The notes beneath the pieces were generated by a model, which saw only the letters and a list, made by a program, of their open reading frames with translations, did no database searches and had not been told where the DNA came from. From CAZVYJ01 sp964631565 (GTDB taxonomy: Bacteria > Planctomycetota > Phycisphaerae > SM23-33): a DNA stretch of 64,000 nt. The DNA lies in NCBI GenBank assembly GCA_964631565.1, contig CAZVYJ010000010.1, positions 1-64,000 on the forward strand, read 5' to 3'. A program made the translations under genes and the position numbers. Shown here piece after piece: positions 26,839-36,110 of the stretch. The number at the start of each line of letters is the position of its first letter. Within the stretch, counting starts at the first letter, position 1.

Positions 26839-28174
26839 CTGCGGAAACAACCGCCTCAACGGCTTCGTCGAACGATAACCGTTCTCCAGCAGGCTTGGCA
26901 AGTTTGCCTGTTCGGCCGTTCGTCCCGCCCAGAAGCAGTCTGAAGGTCTCTTCGCCGCCGGTTCGCATTCCTATAAGCCCGATTTCAGCGACTGCGCTGT
27001 GAGCGCAGCTGTTCGGGCAGCCGGAGATATGGACGCCTGCATCGCAGCCGGCTATTCCTTCCAGCCGGGAACGGATGCGGTCGGCAATCCGATTGGTATC
27101 GACCAGGCCTTTTTTGCACCATCTGCCGCCCGGGCACGCAACGACGCATGGCTGCGTCCCTAAAGGATCGGTGAGTGCCGGTTCGTGTTTCATGTACTCC
27201 GCGAGCCTTTCTTCGCTGCTGCCGAACACAATCACGCGGTGATCGGTAGTAATTCGGACCTGGACATCATCGCGGTCGGCGAGCCGGCCTATCGCTTCGG
27301 CGGCCGGTGAATCAACGTCGCCGTTCGGAAACGTCAGCCATAATTCGGCATCAAATCCGACGGGGTTATCAGGAAGCTCGACCTCCGGCCATTCCCGTTC
27401 GTTGCGAACCCTGCCGTATTCTTCCCATATCATGGCGGCAAAGGCATCATCACCGACTCGCTGACGTATGTGCCTCAGCCTGGCCCGGCCGCGGTTGACC
27501 CTGTCGCCATGCGAATCAAAAATGCGAAGCATCGCCAGCACCAGAGGCAGGACATCATTCGGGGCAAGCCCTTCGTAAAGCAGCATGCCGGTATCCGGCC
27601 CGGGGCCTAAAGAGCCGGCCGCTATCACATCGAACGTCCAGCCGGTCACGTTGCGCTTGGCCACGAGTCCAATATCATTTATCCATGTCCCGCAGCAGCC
27701 TTTCCCGCATGCACACAGCGACACCTTGAATTTGCGAGGAAGAGAGAAAATGCACTCCGTCCCTTCCAGCATCCGGCGGATTAGCCAGCCCAGCGGCAGC
27801 AGATTCACGCCGCCGATCAAGGCGCCTGAACGCGGACATACAGTGACATTCCTCAGCGTGTCGCCGCATGCGCCCAGGCCGGTCAGGCCGAGTTCGGCGA
27901 TTTTTTTCTGCACGGCGGGAATCTGCCCGGTTTTGAGGCAGTGCAGTTCCACTTCCTGCCGCGTCGTCAGATGAAGCGGCGTTTCAGGAGTGAACTCGGC
28001 GGCGATTTCCGCCACGCCCAGCCATTGCGGGCCGGACATCACGCCGCCGAGAATTTTTATTCTCTGCATCCACAATCCGTCCTGCTTCTGCTGATACAGG
28101 CCGAGCAGCTTCGCCTTATCGGCGTCGGCCGGAAAAACGGCGGATGGAAACATCGGCGATCCTGCCTGCGGCAT
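26819..28174 (-). CDS. Siroheme [4Fe-4S] sulfite (or nitrite) reductase, ferredoxin type
   Basis: This enzyme performs a six-electron reduction, most likely of sulfite to sulfide in cysteine synthesis. The 451-residue protein has the repeated ferrodoxin-like/NIR-SIR halves and the cofactor motif C347-x5-C353 ... C386-x3-C390 (ACPGGRWCKKG and ISGCPNSCAHS). The substrate is inferred from the operon with cysH, since nitrite reductases share the motif. It is short compared with typical ferredoxin sulfite reductases (about 550-650), which makes it a compact variant. It is the last gene of the rrf2-cysH-DUF2061 operon. Confidence 0.85.
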   Translation of the reverse strand: MPQAGSPMFPSAVFPADADKAKLLGLYQQKQDGLWMQRIKILGGVMSGPQWLGVAEIAAEFTPETPLHLTTRQEVELHCLKTGQIPAVQKKIAELGLTGLGACGDTLRNVTVCPRSGALIGGVNLLPLGWLIRRMLEGTECIFSLPRKFKVSLCACGKGCCGTWINDIGLVAKRNVTGWTFDVIAAGSLGPGPDTGMLLYEGLAPNDVLPLVLAMLRIFDSHGDRVNRGRARLRHIRQRVGDDAFAAMIWEEYGRVRNEREWPEVELPDNPVGFDAELWLTFPNGDVDSPAAEAIGRLADRDDVQVRITTDHRVIVFGSSEERLAEYMKHEPALTDPLGTQPCVVACPGGRWCKKGLVDTNRIADRIRSRLEGIAGCDAGVHISGCPNSCAHSAVAEIGLIGMRTGGEETFRLLLGGTNGRTGKLAKPAGERLSFDEAVEAVVSAVTGGRF

Positions 28175-28217
28175 AACGAAATTCTTTATCCTTTCATTGC
28201 CGGAAAACTCTGTGCGG

Positions 28218-28439
28218 TCATATCTGGTAATCCGGCGGTTTAATCCGGCCGAATTTCAGCTTCAGCCACATGCGCTCGTGCACATAGAAGGCTACCAGCT
28301 TGACGCACGTATCGGCTGTGCCGATCGCAGCGGCAATATCCGCGCGGCCTGTCATGGCCCACGCCACCAGCAGCGTCACTACCAGCCCGCCGATGCGCCA
28401 GGTGGTCGCCTTCAATATGGTCCTTAGATGAGTTTCCAA
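28218..28439 (-). CDS. DUF2061 small membrane protein
   Basis: The 73-residue protein has two helices and the DUF2061 opening LRTILKATTWRI, then VTLLVAWAMTG. The TTG start is supported by GAGGAT 7 bases upstream. DUF2061 genes are often next to sulfate-assimilation genes (general knowledge), and here it lies between cysH and the sulfite reductase. The biochemical role is not established; an ion or sulfite transport role is a guess. Confidence 0.8.
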   Translation of the reverse strand: METHLRTILKATTWRIGGLVVTLLVAWAMTGRADIAAAIGTADTCVKLVAFYVHERMWLKLKFGRIKPPDYQI

Positions 28440-28470
28440 TGCACGATCCTCGTAACACAGTATGCACCTG

Positions 28471-29181
28471 TTACCCTTGAACCTTAAGCGGCCGCGTGTG
28501 AATGCCGCACTCGCCGCCGCATTTGCTCGTGCCGATCCATCTGCCGGCGCGTTCGTTGGGGTCCGTGCTGATTTTCGTGCAGGGCCCGCAGCCCAGAGAC
28601 CTGTAGCCCTCGGCGTAAAGGGGATTGACGTCCACCTTGTTCAAAGCCAGATACTGCCACACTTCCCGCTCGTACCATATAAGTATCGGGTTCAGCTTGA
28701 GCAGGCCTTCGTCGCGCTGCTCGACCTCGCGGAAGTCGACCCGCGTCCGGCCTTCGGTGCACCGCAGCCCGGTCACCCAGCACTGCACGCCCATTTCCTC
28801 AATCGCCCTGCGGGTGGGAATGACTTTCAAAATGTCGCAGCACATGTCCGGATGCGTCTCGTATAACCGCTCGGGAATCACCGCCTCGTTGCTGAATACG
28901 CGCAGTTCGGGGTATCTGGCGACTTCCTGCTCCATGAACCGCTTCGTCTCGGGCGGCTTGAAGCGCGTGGTCACAATGAACCCGCGAATGTCGTGACTTA
29001 CACGCTTGGCCAGATGCCACACCGCCGCCGAATCCTTGCCAAGACTGTTCGCCACGACAAGCGAATCGCCGTATTCCCTGTAAGCCGCCTCGATTATCGA
29101 CAGCGACCTGTCAACCTTCTGCTTGAAATTCAGACCTTCAACCAATTCCGGGATATTCTCTTCGACCAATTCCACCAGCAT
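28471..29181 (-). CDS. cysH: Adenylylsulfate (APS) reductase, thioredoxin-dependent
   Basis: This enzyme reduces APS to sulfite with thioredoxin. The 236-residue protein has the ATP-pyrophosphatase-like loop SLGKDS (46-51), the [4Fe-4S] cysteines C114-C115 and C198-x2-C201, and the catalytic cysteine C225 in ECGIH near the C-terminus. The iron-sulfur cysteines point to APS rather than PAPS as substrate. It is followed by DUF2061 and sulfite reductase and preceded by an Rrf2 regulator. ATP sulfurylase is not in the window. Confidence 0.9.
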   Translation of the reverse strand: MLVELVEENIPELVEGLNFKQKVDRSLSIIEAAYREYGDSLVVANSLGKDSAAVWHLAKRVSHDIRGFIVTTRFKPPETKRFMEQEVARYPELRVFSNEAVIPERLYETHPDMCCDILKVIPTRRAIEEMGVQCWVTGLRCTEGRTRVDFREVEQRDEGLLKLNPILIWYEREVWQYLALNKVDVNPLYAEGYRSLGCGPCTKISTDPNERAGRWIGTSKCGGECGIHTRPLKVQG

Positions 29182-29211
29182 TACTGTCTCCTTAGCTCCG
29201 TGACGTACCGC

Positions 29212-29658
29212 CTATATGCAGTAGTTTGTCACATAGTCTCCTGATCTTACCTGTTCCTCATTAACCAGGCTCTCGAATGTCGTGTTGTCGTAGACCTCCG
29301 ACACGGCATCCCTGGCCCGCTCCCATAAACTCATGAACGCGCACTTACCGAACAGCGGACAGCCTCTCGAATCGCCGGCAACACATTTCACCGGAGCCAA
29401 CGGGCCGTCAATAAGGCGTATCACCTCACCGACAGTCAGCAGCGACGGCGGCGAAGAAAGCCTGTAGCCGCCCTGCACGCCGCGCTGGGACTCAACAATG
29501 CCCGCCCGCCGGAGTTCGCCGAGGATCAATTCAAGGAACCTGGGCGGGATCGCCTGGGCCTCCGCAATCTCGGCCGACCTGACTGGCATGTCCCCGTTTC
29601 TCTTGGCAAGCTCAAAAACGGCTCTAAGTGCGTATTGACATTTCTGTGAAACGTTCAT
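29212..29658 (-). CDS. Rrf2-family transcriptional regulator, probably of the cysteine genes
   Basis: The 148-residue winged-helix protein starts MNVSQKCQYALRAVFELA, and the GGYRLS wing follows the recognition helix (about 25-70). Three cysteines, C92, C100 and C106, fall where IscR/NsrR-type proteins bind an iron-sulfur cluster, though with x7 and x5 spacing. Sitting between cysK and cysH, it resembles the CymR-type cysteine regulators of Firmicutes. It has a clear promoter with an overlapping dyad, suggesting autoregulation. Confidence 0.88.
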   Translation of the reverse strand: MNVSQKCQYALRAVFELAKRNGDMPVRSAEIAEAQAIPPRFLELILGELRRAGIVESQRGVQGGYRLSSPPSLLTVGEVIRLIDGPLAPVKCVAGDSRGCPLFGKCAFMSLWERARDAVSEVYDNTTFESLVNEEQVRSGDYVTNYCI

Positions 29659-29673
29659 ATGATTACTCCTGGA

Positions 29674-29700
29674 TACTACAGTAATTTTATCGGAATAGTA
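29674..29700. promoter_or_regulatory. Candidate Rrf2 operator over the rrf2 -10 region
   Basis: TACTA (29674-29678) and TAGTA (29696-29700) form an imperfect dyad of about 27 bases around an A/T core (TAATTTTAT). The right arm coincides with the -10 hexamer of rrf2. Size and position fit Rrf2-family sites. Confidence 0.4.
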
Positions 29701-29723
29701 GACTTTCAGATGGTACTAGTCAA
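29695..29723 (-). promoter_or_regulatory. Promoter of the rrf2-cysH-DUF2061-sulfite reductase operon
   Basis: On the minus strand: TTGACT (29723-29718), 17 bases, TACTAT (29700-29695). CAGGAG precedes the rrf2 ATG. Confidence 0.6.
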
Positions 29724-29753
29724 GATATTTCCGGGATTATTTTCAGAGGGCCT

Positions 29754-29787
29754 GCGGTTTACCACCGCTGCTTTACACTTAAGCAGC
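29754..29787 (+). promoter_or_regulatory. Tandem hairpins in the cysK leader
   Basis: GCGGT-TTACC-ACCGC (29754-29768) is followed directly by GCTGCTT-TACACTT-AAGCAGC (29767-29787). They lie 150 bases before the cysK start. No poly-T tract follows, so this is not a simple terminator. No known riboswitch class is recognised. Confidence 0.35.
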
Positions 29788-29939
29788 AGTCTTACTGGAC
29801 CTTATGTTCTTTCTTATGCTGTTTTCGCTGCTATTGCTGGCAATTGGCCCGCTCAAAAGATAACATTTGATAGCAGCGAACCGCCGGTCTCCGGCCCGAA
29901 GCGACACGTCCACACACGATGACTGAAAAAGGGAACGTC

Positions 29940-30890
29940 ATGGCACGCATATACGATGACATCACGCAGACAATCGGCAACACGCCGCTGGTGAGAGTCC
30001 GCAAGCTCATACAGTCGAAAGCGGTCGTGCTGGCCAAGATGGAGTCGATGAACCCGATGGCCTCTGTTAAGGACCGCATCGGTCTGGCGATGATAGAGGC
30101 GGCGGAGCGCGACGGCAAAATTTCGCCCGGCGCGACGATTATCGAACCGACCAGCGGCAACACGGGCATCGCCCTCGCGATGGTCTGCACCGCCCGCGGG
30201 TACAAGTGCATACTTACGATGCCGGAATCTATGAGCATCGAGCGGCGGAAAGTTCTCAAGGCGCTCGGCGCGGAGGTTGTGCTTACGCCGGCCGCCAAGG
30301 GCATGCCCGGCGCAATCGAGGCCGCTTACAAACTTCTCGAAGAAACTCCCGGCGCCTACATGCCGCAGCAGTTCGAAAATCCCGCCAACCCGGAAATTCA
30401 CCGCCGCACGACGGCTGAGGAAATCTGGCGCGACACGGACGGCCAGGCCGACATTCTCATTGCCGGCGTGGGAACAGGCGGAACGATTACCGGCATCGCC
30501 GAGGCCATCAAGGCCCGCAAGCCGTCGTTCAGGGCGATAGCCGTCGAGCCGGCGCAAAGTCCGGTGCTCAGCCAAACCCGCAGCGGCGGACAACCGACGC
30601 CCGGCCCGCACAAGATTCAGGGCATCGGAGCCGGCTTTGTTCCTCCCGTCCTGAACATGGACATAATCGACGAGGTCATCGAAATCGACCAGGACGACGC
30701 GATCGATTTCGCCCGCCGGGCCGCTCGCGAAGAAGGCCTGTTCGTCGGCATTTCATCTGGCGCAGCCCTGAAGGCGGCGAGCATCGTCGCCGTGAGAAAG
30801 GAAAACGCCGGCAAGACAATCGTGGTAATCATTCCGTCGTTCGGCGAACGCTATCTCTCCTCGCCGCTTTTCGATAATCTGGGCGAATAA
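29940..30890 (+). CDS. cysK: Cysteine synthase (O-acetylserine sulfhydrylase)
   Basis: This PLP enzyme makes cysteine from O-acetylserine and sulfide. The 316-residue protein has the PLP lysine K44 in ASVKDR, the TSGNTG loop (73-78), and GTGGTITG for phosphate binding. Length is typical. The ATG at 29940 is chosen because AAGGGA precedes it and the product then starts MARIYDD like other CysK proteins; 29919 is an in-frame alternative. It is divergent from the sulfate-reduction operon and probably in the same regulon. Confidence 0.94.
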   Translation: MARIYDDITQTIGNTPLVRVRKLIQSKAVVLAKMESMNPMASVKDRIGLAMIEAAERDGKISPGATIIEPTSGNTGIALAMVCTARGYKCILTMPESMSIERRKVLKALGAEVVLTPAAKGMPGAIEAAYKLLEETPGAYMPQQFENPANPEIHRRTTAEEIWRDTDGQADILIAGVGTGGTITGIAEAIKARKPSFRAIAVEPAQSPVLSQTRSGGQPTPGPHKIQGIGAGFVPPVLNMDIIDEVIEIDQDDAIDFARRAAREEGLFVGISSGAALKAASIVAVRKENAGKTIVVIIPSFGERYLSSPLFDNLGE

Positions 30891-30943
30891 TTGCGACAAA
30901 ACTGAGGCTGCCATCGCCATGGAACCTGACGAGGAACGCAGTC

Positions 30944-33232
30944 ATGAGTGACCGCTCCAAGATACAATCTCTTTCGGATGCCGTACGACTTTATCCTCTG
31001 CCGGGCAATCGCCGGGCGTATCTTCACCAGCCGTGCGATTACAAAACCGTCGTGGTCCGGCCGGACATGAAATTCCAGATGCACGACGCCATCGGCGAGT
31101 CCTACTACAGGACCGCATTCGGCCTGGTGCTGCTTCACGACGGAAGGCCGGTGTCGTTTGACTTCGACCGCGTCGAGCAGAGCTTCGAACTCAACTGTCT
31201 GCCGCTGCTGAGCCAGCAGGTGACGCAGAACGGTTTCAGATTCGTCCTGGAATCGCATACGACCGTCGCCGCCGGCCGGGGCGTTGTGATGCTGAGGCTG
31301 ACCGTGTGGCGGTGCGGCAAGTCGCCGGAATCGGTAGACATCGGCTGGCTGGCGGTGCGCAACATCTATCAGCGGTTCGTCTCGCTGGACAACGACTGCT
31401 ACATTGTCTTCGAGCCTTGGGCGCCGGCATGGGAAAAGCAGCTGCCGCTGAACGCCGAGTCAAACCATCTGCATGACGGGCAATTCGTGTTCTGCGCCTA
31501 CCGGTTCAGCGGCGGTGTGAAAATCATCAAACCCGGCAGCGACAGATGCGTTTCGCAGGCGTTCCGGGTTTCGCCGCAGCGGGACGAGCCGGAAACGATA
31601 GAGTTCCTCGTTCCATACGAATGCTATTCCCGCCCTGCCGACGCCGAGGACAGGAATACCGACTTCCACCCGGACCGCGCGTTTCGGATAACCGAGCTGG
31701 AGCAGCTGCTCAGCCTTTCATTCGTCGAAGAGCGTTCAAGACAGGTGCAGCAGTGGGCCTCGCAACTAGCGCGGGCCACGAAAATATCCATGCCTGAAAC
31801 GTATGTTCAGGACGTCTACCGCACGCTGACGCTGAACAATCTCCAGTTTCTCGGCGGCTCGACGGAGACATCGCAGCTTCGTCCCGGCCAGGGCGGACTG
31901 AACGATTTCGCCGTCGTCTACGCGTGGGAAGCGTCGCACTTTCTTTCCGCGATGGCCCGCCAGGGCTTCCATGACGAAATCCCGCACGTGCTCGATTTTC
32001 TGCTGACCACTCAGGACACCAGCCCGCCGCGCGGCGAAGTGTCCGACGCAGACGGCTGCTTCCGGCCGTTCATCCACTGGATGAACGAAACCGGCGCGGT
32101 GCTGCGAATATTCGCGGATTACGCGTTCGCCTGCGGCGATTTCGAGCGTCTGAAACGCGACTCGGCCGCCCTGCTCAAGGCCGCACGATGGATACAGCGA
32201 CAGCGCAATCTGATGAAAAAGCCTCAGCCAGGCAGCAGTAAAAAACCTCTTCATTACGGCCTGATGCCAAAAGGCTGCCCGCACGACTGGCCGGTCAACG
32301 GACACTTCCTGTTCACCGATACTTATATCTGGCAAGGCCTGAACGCACTTGCGAAAGCGTTCGAGTCGGCCGGGCTTCCAGACGCGGCATGGCTGCGCGA
32401 AGAGGCCGACGACTACCGCAAGTGCATACTCGACGCGGTGCGTCAGGCGATCAAACCTCACCCGCACGACCCGGCCGCCAAATGGGTGCCGTGCGAGCTG
32501 TACGAAGACCCGGCCGAGGCCATAAAAACGTCGGTGTTCTGCGGTCCGCTTTCGCTGCTGGGTTCGGGCATCCTGGACGCCGGCGACGAACTCATTCCCA
32601 CTATCGAGGCGTCGCTGCGGGCTTCAAAATGTCTGAGCGACCGCTTCGCTTTCAAGATGCGGCTGATGGAGCAGGAAAATCTCCGTCAGGCGCAGCTGGC
32701 GTCGGCGGGCGGACACGCGGACCTTTATTACGTAACCGTCTCCGAAAGCAACTGGCATCGCGTCTGGCTGCAGCGCGGCGAACGGGAAAAGGCGATGGCG
32801 TTTTTCTACATGACCATGGCGTATGCGATTTCTCGCGACCTGCACATGGCACACGAGCGGTACTGCCCGCAGCTTCCGTGGCTGATTCCATGGCAGCCGA
32901 ACGCCAGCGGCAACGGGCGCATTATCGACATGATCATCGCGAATCTCTGTATGACGGTCGGCGGCGACTGCCTGCTGCTGCACGGCGTGCCCGACGCGTG
33001 GTTCCAGACCGGTCAGCCGCTCGGCATAGACGGGCTGTGGGTCAACGGCGGGCGATGCTCGTTCAGCGTCGAACCCTGCGGCAGCGGCGAGTGGAACTTT
33101 TCCTACAGTTTCTGTGAAAGCAACCTGCCGGAGCGTTTCATAATAGCTCTGCCGGACGATAAAGGCGGCCGGGCGTTAATAGAAATCCCGACCGGGGGCG
33201 AATCTGTACGCTCCTGCAGAGTCAAGGCCTAG
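30944..33232 (+). CDS. Six-hairpin (alpha/alpha)6 glycosidase-like protein of uncertain family
   Basis: The 762-residue protein has no signal peptide, an N-terminal beta-sandwich (about 1-270) and a helical toroid (about 290-680) with GLNDFAVVYAWEASHFLSAMARQG, IHWMNETGAVLRIFADYAFACGD and LPWLIPWQPNASGNGRI-type glycosidase barrel helices, then a short beta-domain. This resembles the six-hairpin glycosidase superfamily (families such as GH15, GH65, GH78, GH94). I cannot assign a family. GAGGA precedes the ATG. It begins 53 bases after cysK, probably by chance rather than by function. Confidence 0.6.
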   Translation: MSDRSKIQSLSDAVRLYPLPGNRRAYLHQPCDYKTVVVRPDMKFQMHDAIGESYYRTAFGLVLLHDGRPVSFDFDRVEQSFELNCLPLLSQQVTQNGFRFVLESHTTVAAGRGVVMLRLTVWRCGKSPESVDIGWLAVRNIYQRFVSLDNDCYIVFEPWAPAWEKQLPLNAESNHLHDGQFVFCAYRFSGGVKIIKPGSDRCVSQAFRVSPQRDEPETIEFLVPYECYSRPADAEDRNTDFHPDRAFRITELEQLLSLSFVEERSRQVQQWASQLARATKISMPETYVQDVYRTLTLNNLQFLGGSTETSQLRPGQGGLNDFAVVYAWEASHFLSAMARQGFHDEIPHVLDFLLTTQDTSPPRGEVSDADGCFRPFIHWMNETGAVLRIFADYAFACGDFERLKRDSAALLKAARWIQRQRNLMKKPQPGSSKKPLHYGLMPKGCPHDWPVNGHFLFTDTYIWQGLNALAKAFESAGLPDAAWLREEADDYRKCILDAVRQAIKPHPHDPAAKWVPCELYEDPAEAIKTSVFCGPLSLLGSGILDAGDELIPTIEASLRASKCLSDRFAFKMRLMEQENLRQAQLASAGGHADLYYVTVSESNWHRVWLQRGEREKAMAFFYMTMAYAISRDLHMAHERYCPQLPWLIPWQPNASGNGRIIDMIIANLCMTVGGDCLLLHGVPDAWFQTGQPLGIDGLWVNGGRCSFSVEPCGSGEWNFSYSFCESNLPERFIIALPDDKGGRALIEIPTGGESVRSCRVKA

Positions 33233-33283
33233 CCGGTTGAGAAAAACAGTCGCATGACAAAGATTGATTCGGGAGGTGTTACG

Positions 33284-33781
33284 ATGTCGGACACAAACGC
33301 ATCGGCGGCCCGCCGGGCAATACCCGCGATAATTCTCTTTGTCGGCGCCAGTTTGCTGGCCGGAATCATCGGCCGGCTGCTCGGCGGCCAAATGCCGGAT
33401 GACTGGTACAACGCACTCCAAAAGCCGGCGTTCAACCCGCCCGGCTGGGTGTTCGGCCCGGTATGGGCATTCCTTTATCTGACGATGGGCATAGCGGCAT
33501 GGCTGGTCTGGTTAAAGCACGGATTCCGTTGCGGGGCAGCGCCGCTGGGCCTTTTCGCGGGACAACTTCTGCTCAACGCCATATGGTCAGGCCTGTTTTT
33601 CGGCATGGAAAATCCGCTGCTTGCGTTTTTCGATATCGTTGCGCTCTGGCTGGCGCTGCTGGCGACAACTGTGGCGTTTTTCAGAGCGTCCGCACCGGCG
33701 GGCTGGCTGATGGTTCCGTATCTGCTTTGGGTAAGTTTTGCCGCAGTGCTTAACTTTGAACTCTGGAGGCTGAACGCATAG
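33284..33781 (+). CDS. tspO: TspO/MBR family membrane protein
   Basis: The 165-residue protein has five transmembrane helices and the TspO signature: WYNALQKPAFNPPGWVFGPVW near 45-65, and LNAIWSGLFF in helix 3-4. TspO binds porphyrins and sterol-like ligands and affects tetrapyrrole and stress responses. The ATG at 33284 is supported by GGGAGGT (33271-33277). It stands alone between two glycosidase genes. Confidence 0.92.
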   Translation: MSDTNASAARRAIPAIILFVGASLLAGIIGRLLGGQMPDDWYNALQKPAFNPPGWVFGPVWAFLYLTMGIAAWLVWLKHGFRCGAAPLGLFAGQLLLNAIWSGLFFGMENPLLAFFDIVALWLALLATTVAFFRASAPAGWLMVPYLLWVSFAAVLNFELWRLNA

Positions 33782-33866
33782 GCTCTCACGCCGCACGAAA
33801 TACATTTCCATAAAAAGACCTTGTCCCGTAACTTTTCCATTGCCCGGCGGTTTGATGATGGATAAT

Positions 33867-33896
33867 AAGTTGACCTCTGCAGCCAAAGGTCAACTT
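33867..33896. promoter_or_regulatory. Perfect 10-base inverted repeat before the GH36 gene
   Basis: AAGTTGACCT (33867-33876) and AGGTCAACTT (33887-33896) are separated by 10 bases and lie 39 bases before the GH36 ATG. No T-run follows, so an operator or leader hairpin is more likely than a terminator. The left arm contains a TTGACC that could be a -35 element. Confidence 0.45.
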
Positions 33897-33935
33897 CACT
33901 GGTGCTTGAGGGCGAAATCCTGAAAGGAACATGTG

Positions 33936-36110
33936 ATGAGTCCCAAATCCGGCAAGCCACAGTCTCCGTCCAATGTCGATATCCACTTTTACAAGAGCAG
34001 CGGCCGCGATTCCGTCCGCTATGTGTCGGACCTGGCGGTTTACGAGGAAGCGATGGATCACGACAGGCTTATCGGCCTGTACTGGTCGGCCGGAGGGCAG
34101 GTGATGGACAAGAACACCGTCGCTCGCATGCCGCTGCTCAGCTCGCTGAGGTATCCGCTGCACACGTTCGAGCTGAATATCGACGGCCAACTGCTGCACA
34201 ACCGCTGGCAGTGGGTCGGCGCTGAGCGTCGCGAAGGCCCCCGCCCGGGGACGGTGGAGGCCGTCGTCGAGTTGAAGCACAAAGTGCGGCCCGTGACCGT
34301 CAAGGTCGTCACGCGGCTGGACGGCTCGCCGGTTCTCGTGCGATACCTGGAGATTACCAACACGTCCGACCGCCCCGCCGCACTGTCGTCGGTTTCGCCG
34401 ATGTCCGGCGTGCTCTGGAACACATACAGGCGTCCGCCGCTGCACGTGCTGAACATGAACTCCGCGTTCGACCTGCGCGAGCCGCTGTTTACGCTGAGCT
34501 ATTTCGGCACGAATGAACATTCGTACGAGGGCGACCTTGTCACCCGCCCGCTGCCGCCTGAGGGATTCTGCATCGATCGCACGGACAAGGGACGAAGCTG
34601 GGCGGCGCCGTATTACATCGTCAGCAACGAGGCGACCGGCGAAAAGTTCTTCATCGCCCTGGCATGGAGCGCAAACTTCCGCACTGAGTTTTCGGTGCGC
34701 GACGGGCTGATTCTGCACTTCCGCAGCGGTCCTTCCGCTCCCGCACCGCTGCGCGTAATCGCACCGGGCGAAACTGTGAGCAGCCCTGAGATTCACATCG
34801 CCCCGCTGCACGGCACGGCCGACGAGGCAGTCGGCCAGTGGTACAGGCACATGCGTGGCAGCGTTATTCCGCCTCGTCCGAAGGGCAAGGAGATGTACAC
34901 CGTCGCCGGCCACGTCGTCGAGGAGCCGGGCGAGTGGATTCTCCGCGAGATAGACGTCGCCGCCGAAATGGGCGTCGAGGCGTTCATGGTCGACGCCGGG
35001 TGGTACGGCGAGAAATTCGCGTCATGGTGGGCGCAGCGAGGCGATTGGAACGAGGGCGACTGGCTGCCGGAAGGCGGCATCGCCGGCATACGCGACTATA
35101 CGCACGGCAAGGGAATGCTTTTCGGCCTGTGGCACGAGACGGAAGCGATATCCGACAAGACCAGGCTCCGCGAGAGGCACGACGACTGGGTTCTGCGGAC
35201 CGATGACGGCCGACAGTGCGCCGAGACGCTCAACATGGCCGACCCGGCCGCCGCGAAATACGCCGAAGACAGCGTGATAGACATAATCGGCAAGTTCAAG
35301 CTGGACTTCTACAAGCTCGACTACAACGTTTTCGTCGATGAGGGCGGGCAGAACATCCGCGACGGCTACGCCGAGAGCGAGTTCTGGCGGCATTACGAAA
35401 CGCTCTACCGCATCTACGACCGGGCGCTGGCCGAGTTTCCCGACGTATGCCTCGAAAACTGCGCCGGCGGCGGCGGGCGGAACGACCTCGGCATGCTGTC
35501 GCGATTCCATTACGCCTGCGAATCGGACCACAGCGTGCCGGGCAACTGCATCCGCGCCGTCAACACGCTCAGCCTGTTCGTGCCGCCCGAGGCGATATGC
35601 TACTACCACAACCTCGACCCCTACGCGCACCACGGCGCGGATATCGAGACGCACCTGCGGATGATACTTTTCACCGTCCCGGTGTTCGTGACGTTCGGCG
35701 CTCAGGACGCCGACCGCGATACGGAATTTTTCCGCAGGACGCGTAAATACATCGATCTGCACAAGGGCTTCTGCCGGCCGGTGCTCGCCAGGCATCCGGA
35801 CGTGTTCCACCACACCCCCAACGTCGGCGTGTTCACGCCGGCTGACTGGTGCGTGCTGGAGTACGCCGCGAAAGACAAATCCCGCGGCTATGCCGGCGTG
35901 TTCAAGCTAACAAGCGGCGAGAAGGAATATCAACTGAAGCCACGCGGCGTGAACATGGCCGCCGACTATGAAGTAACGCTGGACAGCCGTGGCCAGTGCT
36001 TCCGAATGCCCGGCAGGCAGCTTGCCGAAGGCGGCCTGACCATCAGGCTGGATTCGACATTCACCAGCGAACTGGTCTTGTACAAAATGCTGAAGACCCA
36101 GCCGGTTTAA
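33936..36110 (+). CDS. GH36-family alpha-galactosidase, cytoplasmic
   Basis: The 724-residue protein has the GH36 plan: an N-terminal beta-supersandwich (about 1-310), a TIM barrel (about 320-640) and a C-terminal beta-domain. The nucleophile is D462 in KLDYN (460-464) and the acid/base is D531 in ESDHS. ENCAGGGGRND (507-517) is the substrate-binding stretch. It removes terminal alpha-galactose from raffinose-type or galactan oligosaccharides. AAAGGA lies 7 bases before the ATG at 33936. There is no signal peptide, so oligosaccharides must be imported first. Its 3' end meets the araC-type gene tail to tail. Confidence 0.9.
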   Translation: MSPKSGKPQSPSNVDIHFYKSSGRDSVRYVSDLAVYEEAMDHDRLIGLYWSAGGQVMDKNTVARMPLLSSLRYPLHTFELNIDGQLLHNRWQWVGAERREGPRPGTVEAVVELKHKVRPVTVKVVTRLDGSPVLVRYLEITNTSDRPAALSSVSPMSGVLWNTYRRPPLHVLNMNSAFDLREPLFTLSYFGTNEHSYEGDLVTRPLPPEGFCIDRTDKGRSWAAPYYIVSNEATGEKFFIALAWSANFRTEFSVRDGLILHFRSGPSAPAPLRVIAPGETVSSPEIHIAPLHGTADEAVGQWYRHMRGSVIPPRPKGKEMYTVAGHVVEEPGEWILREIDVAAEMGVEAFMVDAGWYGEKFASWWAQRGDWNEGDWLPEGGIAGIRDYTHGKGMLFGLWHETEAISDKTRLRERHDDWVLRTDDGRQCAETLNMADPAAAKYAEDSVIDIIGKFKLDFYKLDYNVFVDEGGQNIRDGYAESEFWRHYETLYRIYDRALAEFPDVCLENCAGGGGRNDLGMLSRFHYACESDHSVPGNCIRAVNTLSLFVPPEAICYYHNLDPYAHHGADIETHLRMILFTVPVFVTFGAQDADRDTEFFRRTRKYIDLHKGFCRPVLARHPDVFHHTPNVGVFTPADWCVLEYAAKDKSRGYAGVFKLTSGEKEYQLKPRGVNMAADYEVTLDSRGQCFRMPGRQLAEGGLTIRLDSTFTSELVLYKMLKTQPV

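Noticed and set aside
29659..29939. T-box or SAM riboswitch in the cysK leader
   Set aside because: Two hairpins exist, but none of the conserved core sequences of these RNA classes is visible and there is no terminator/antiterminator pair.
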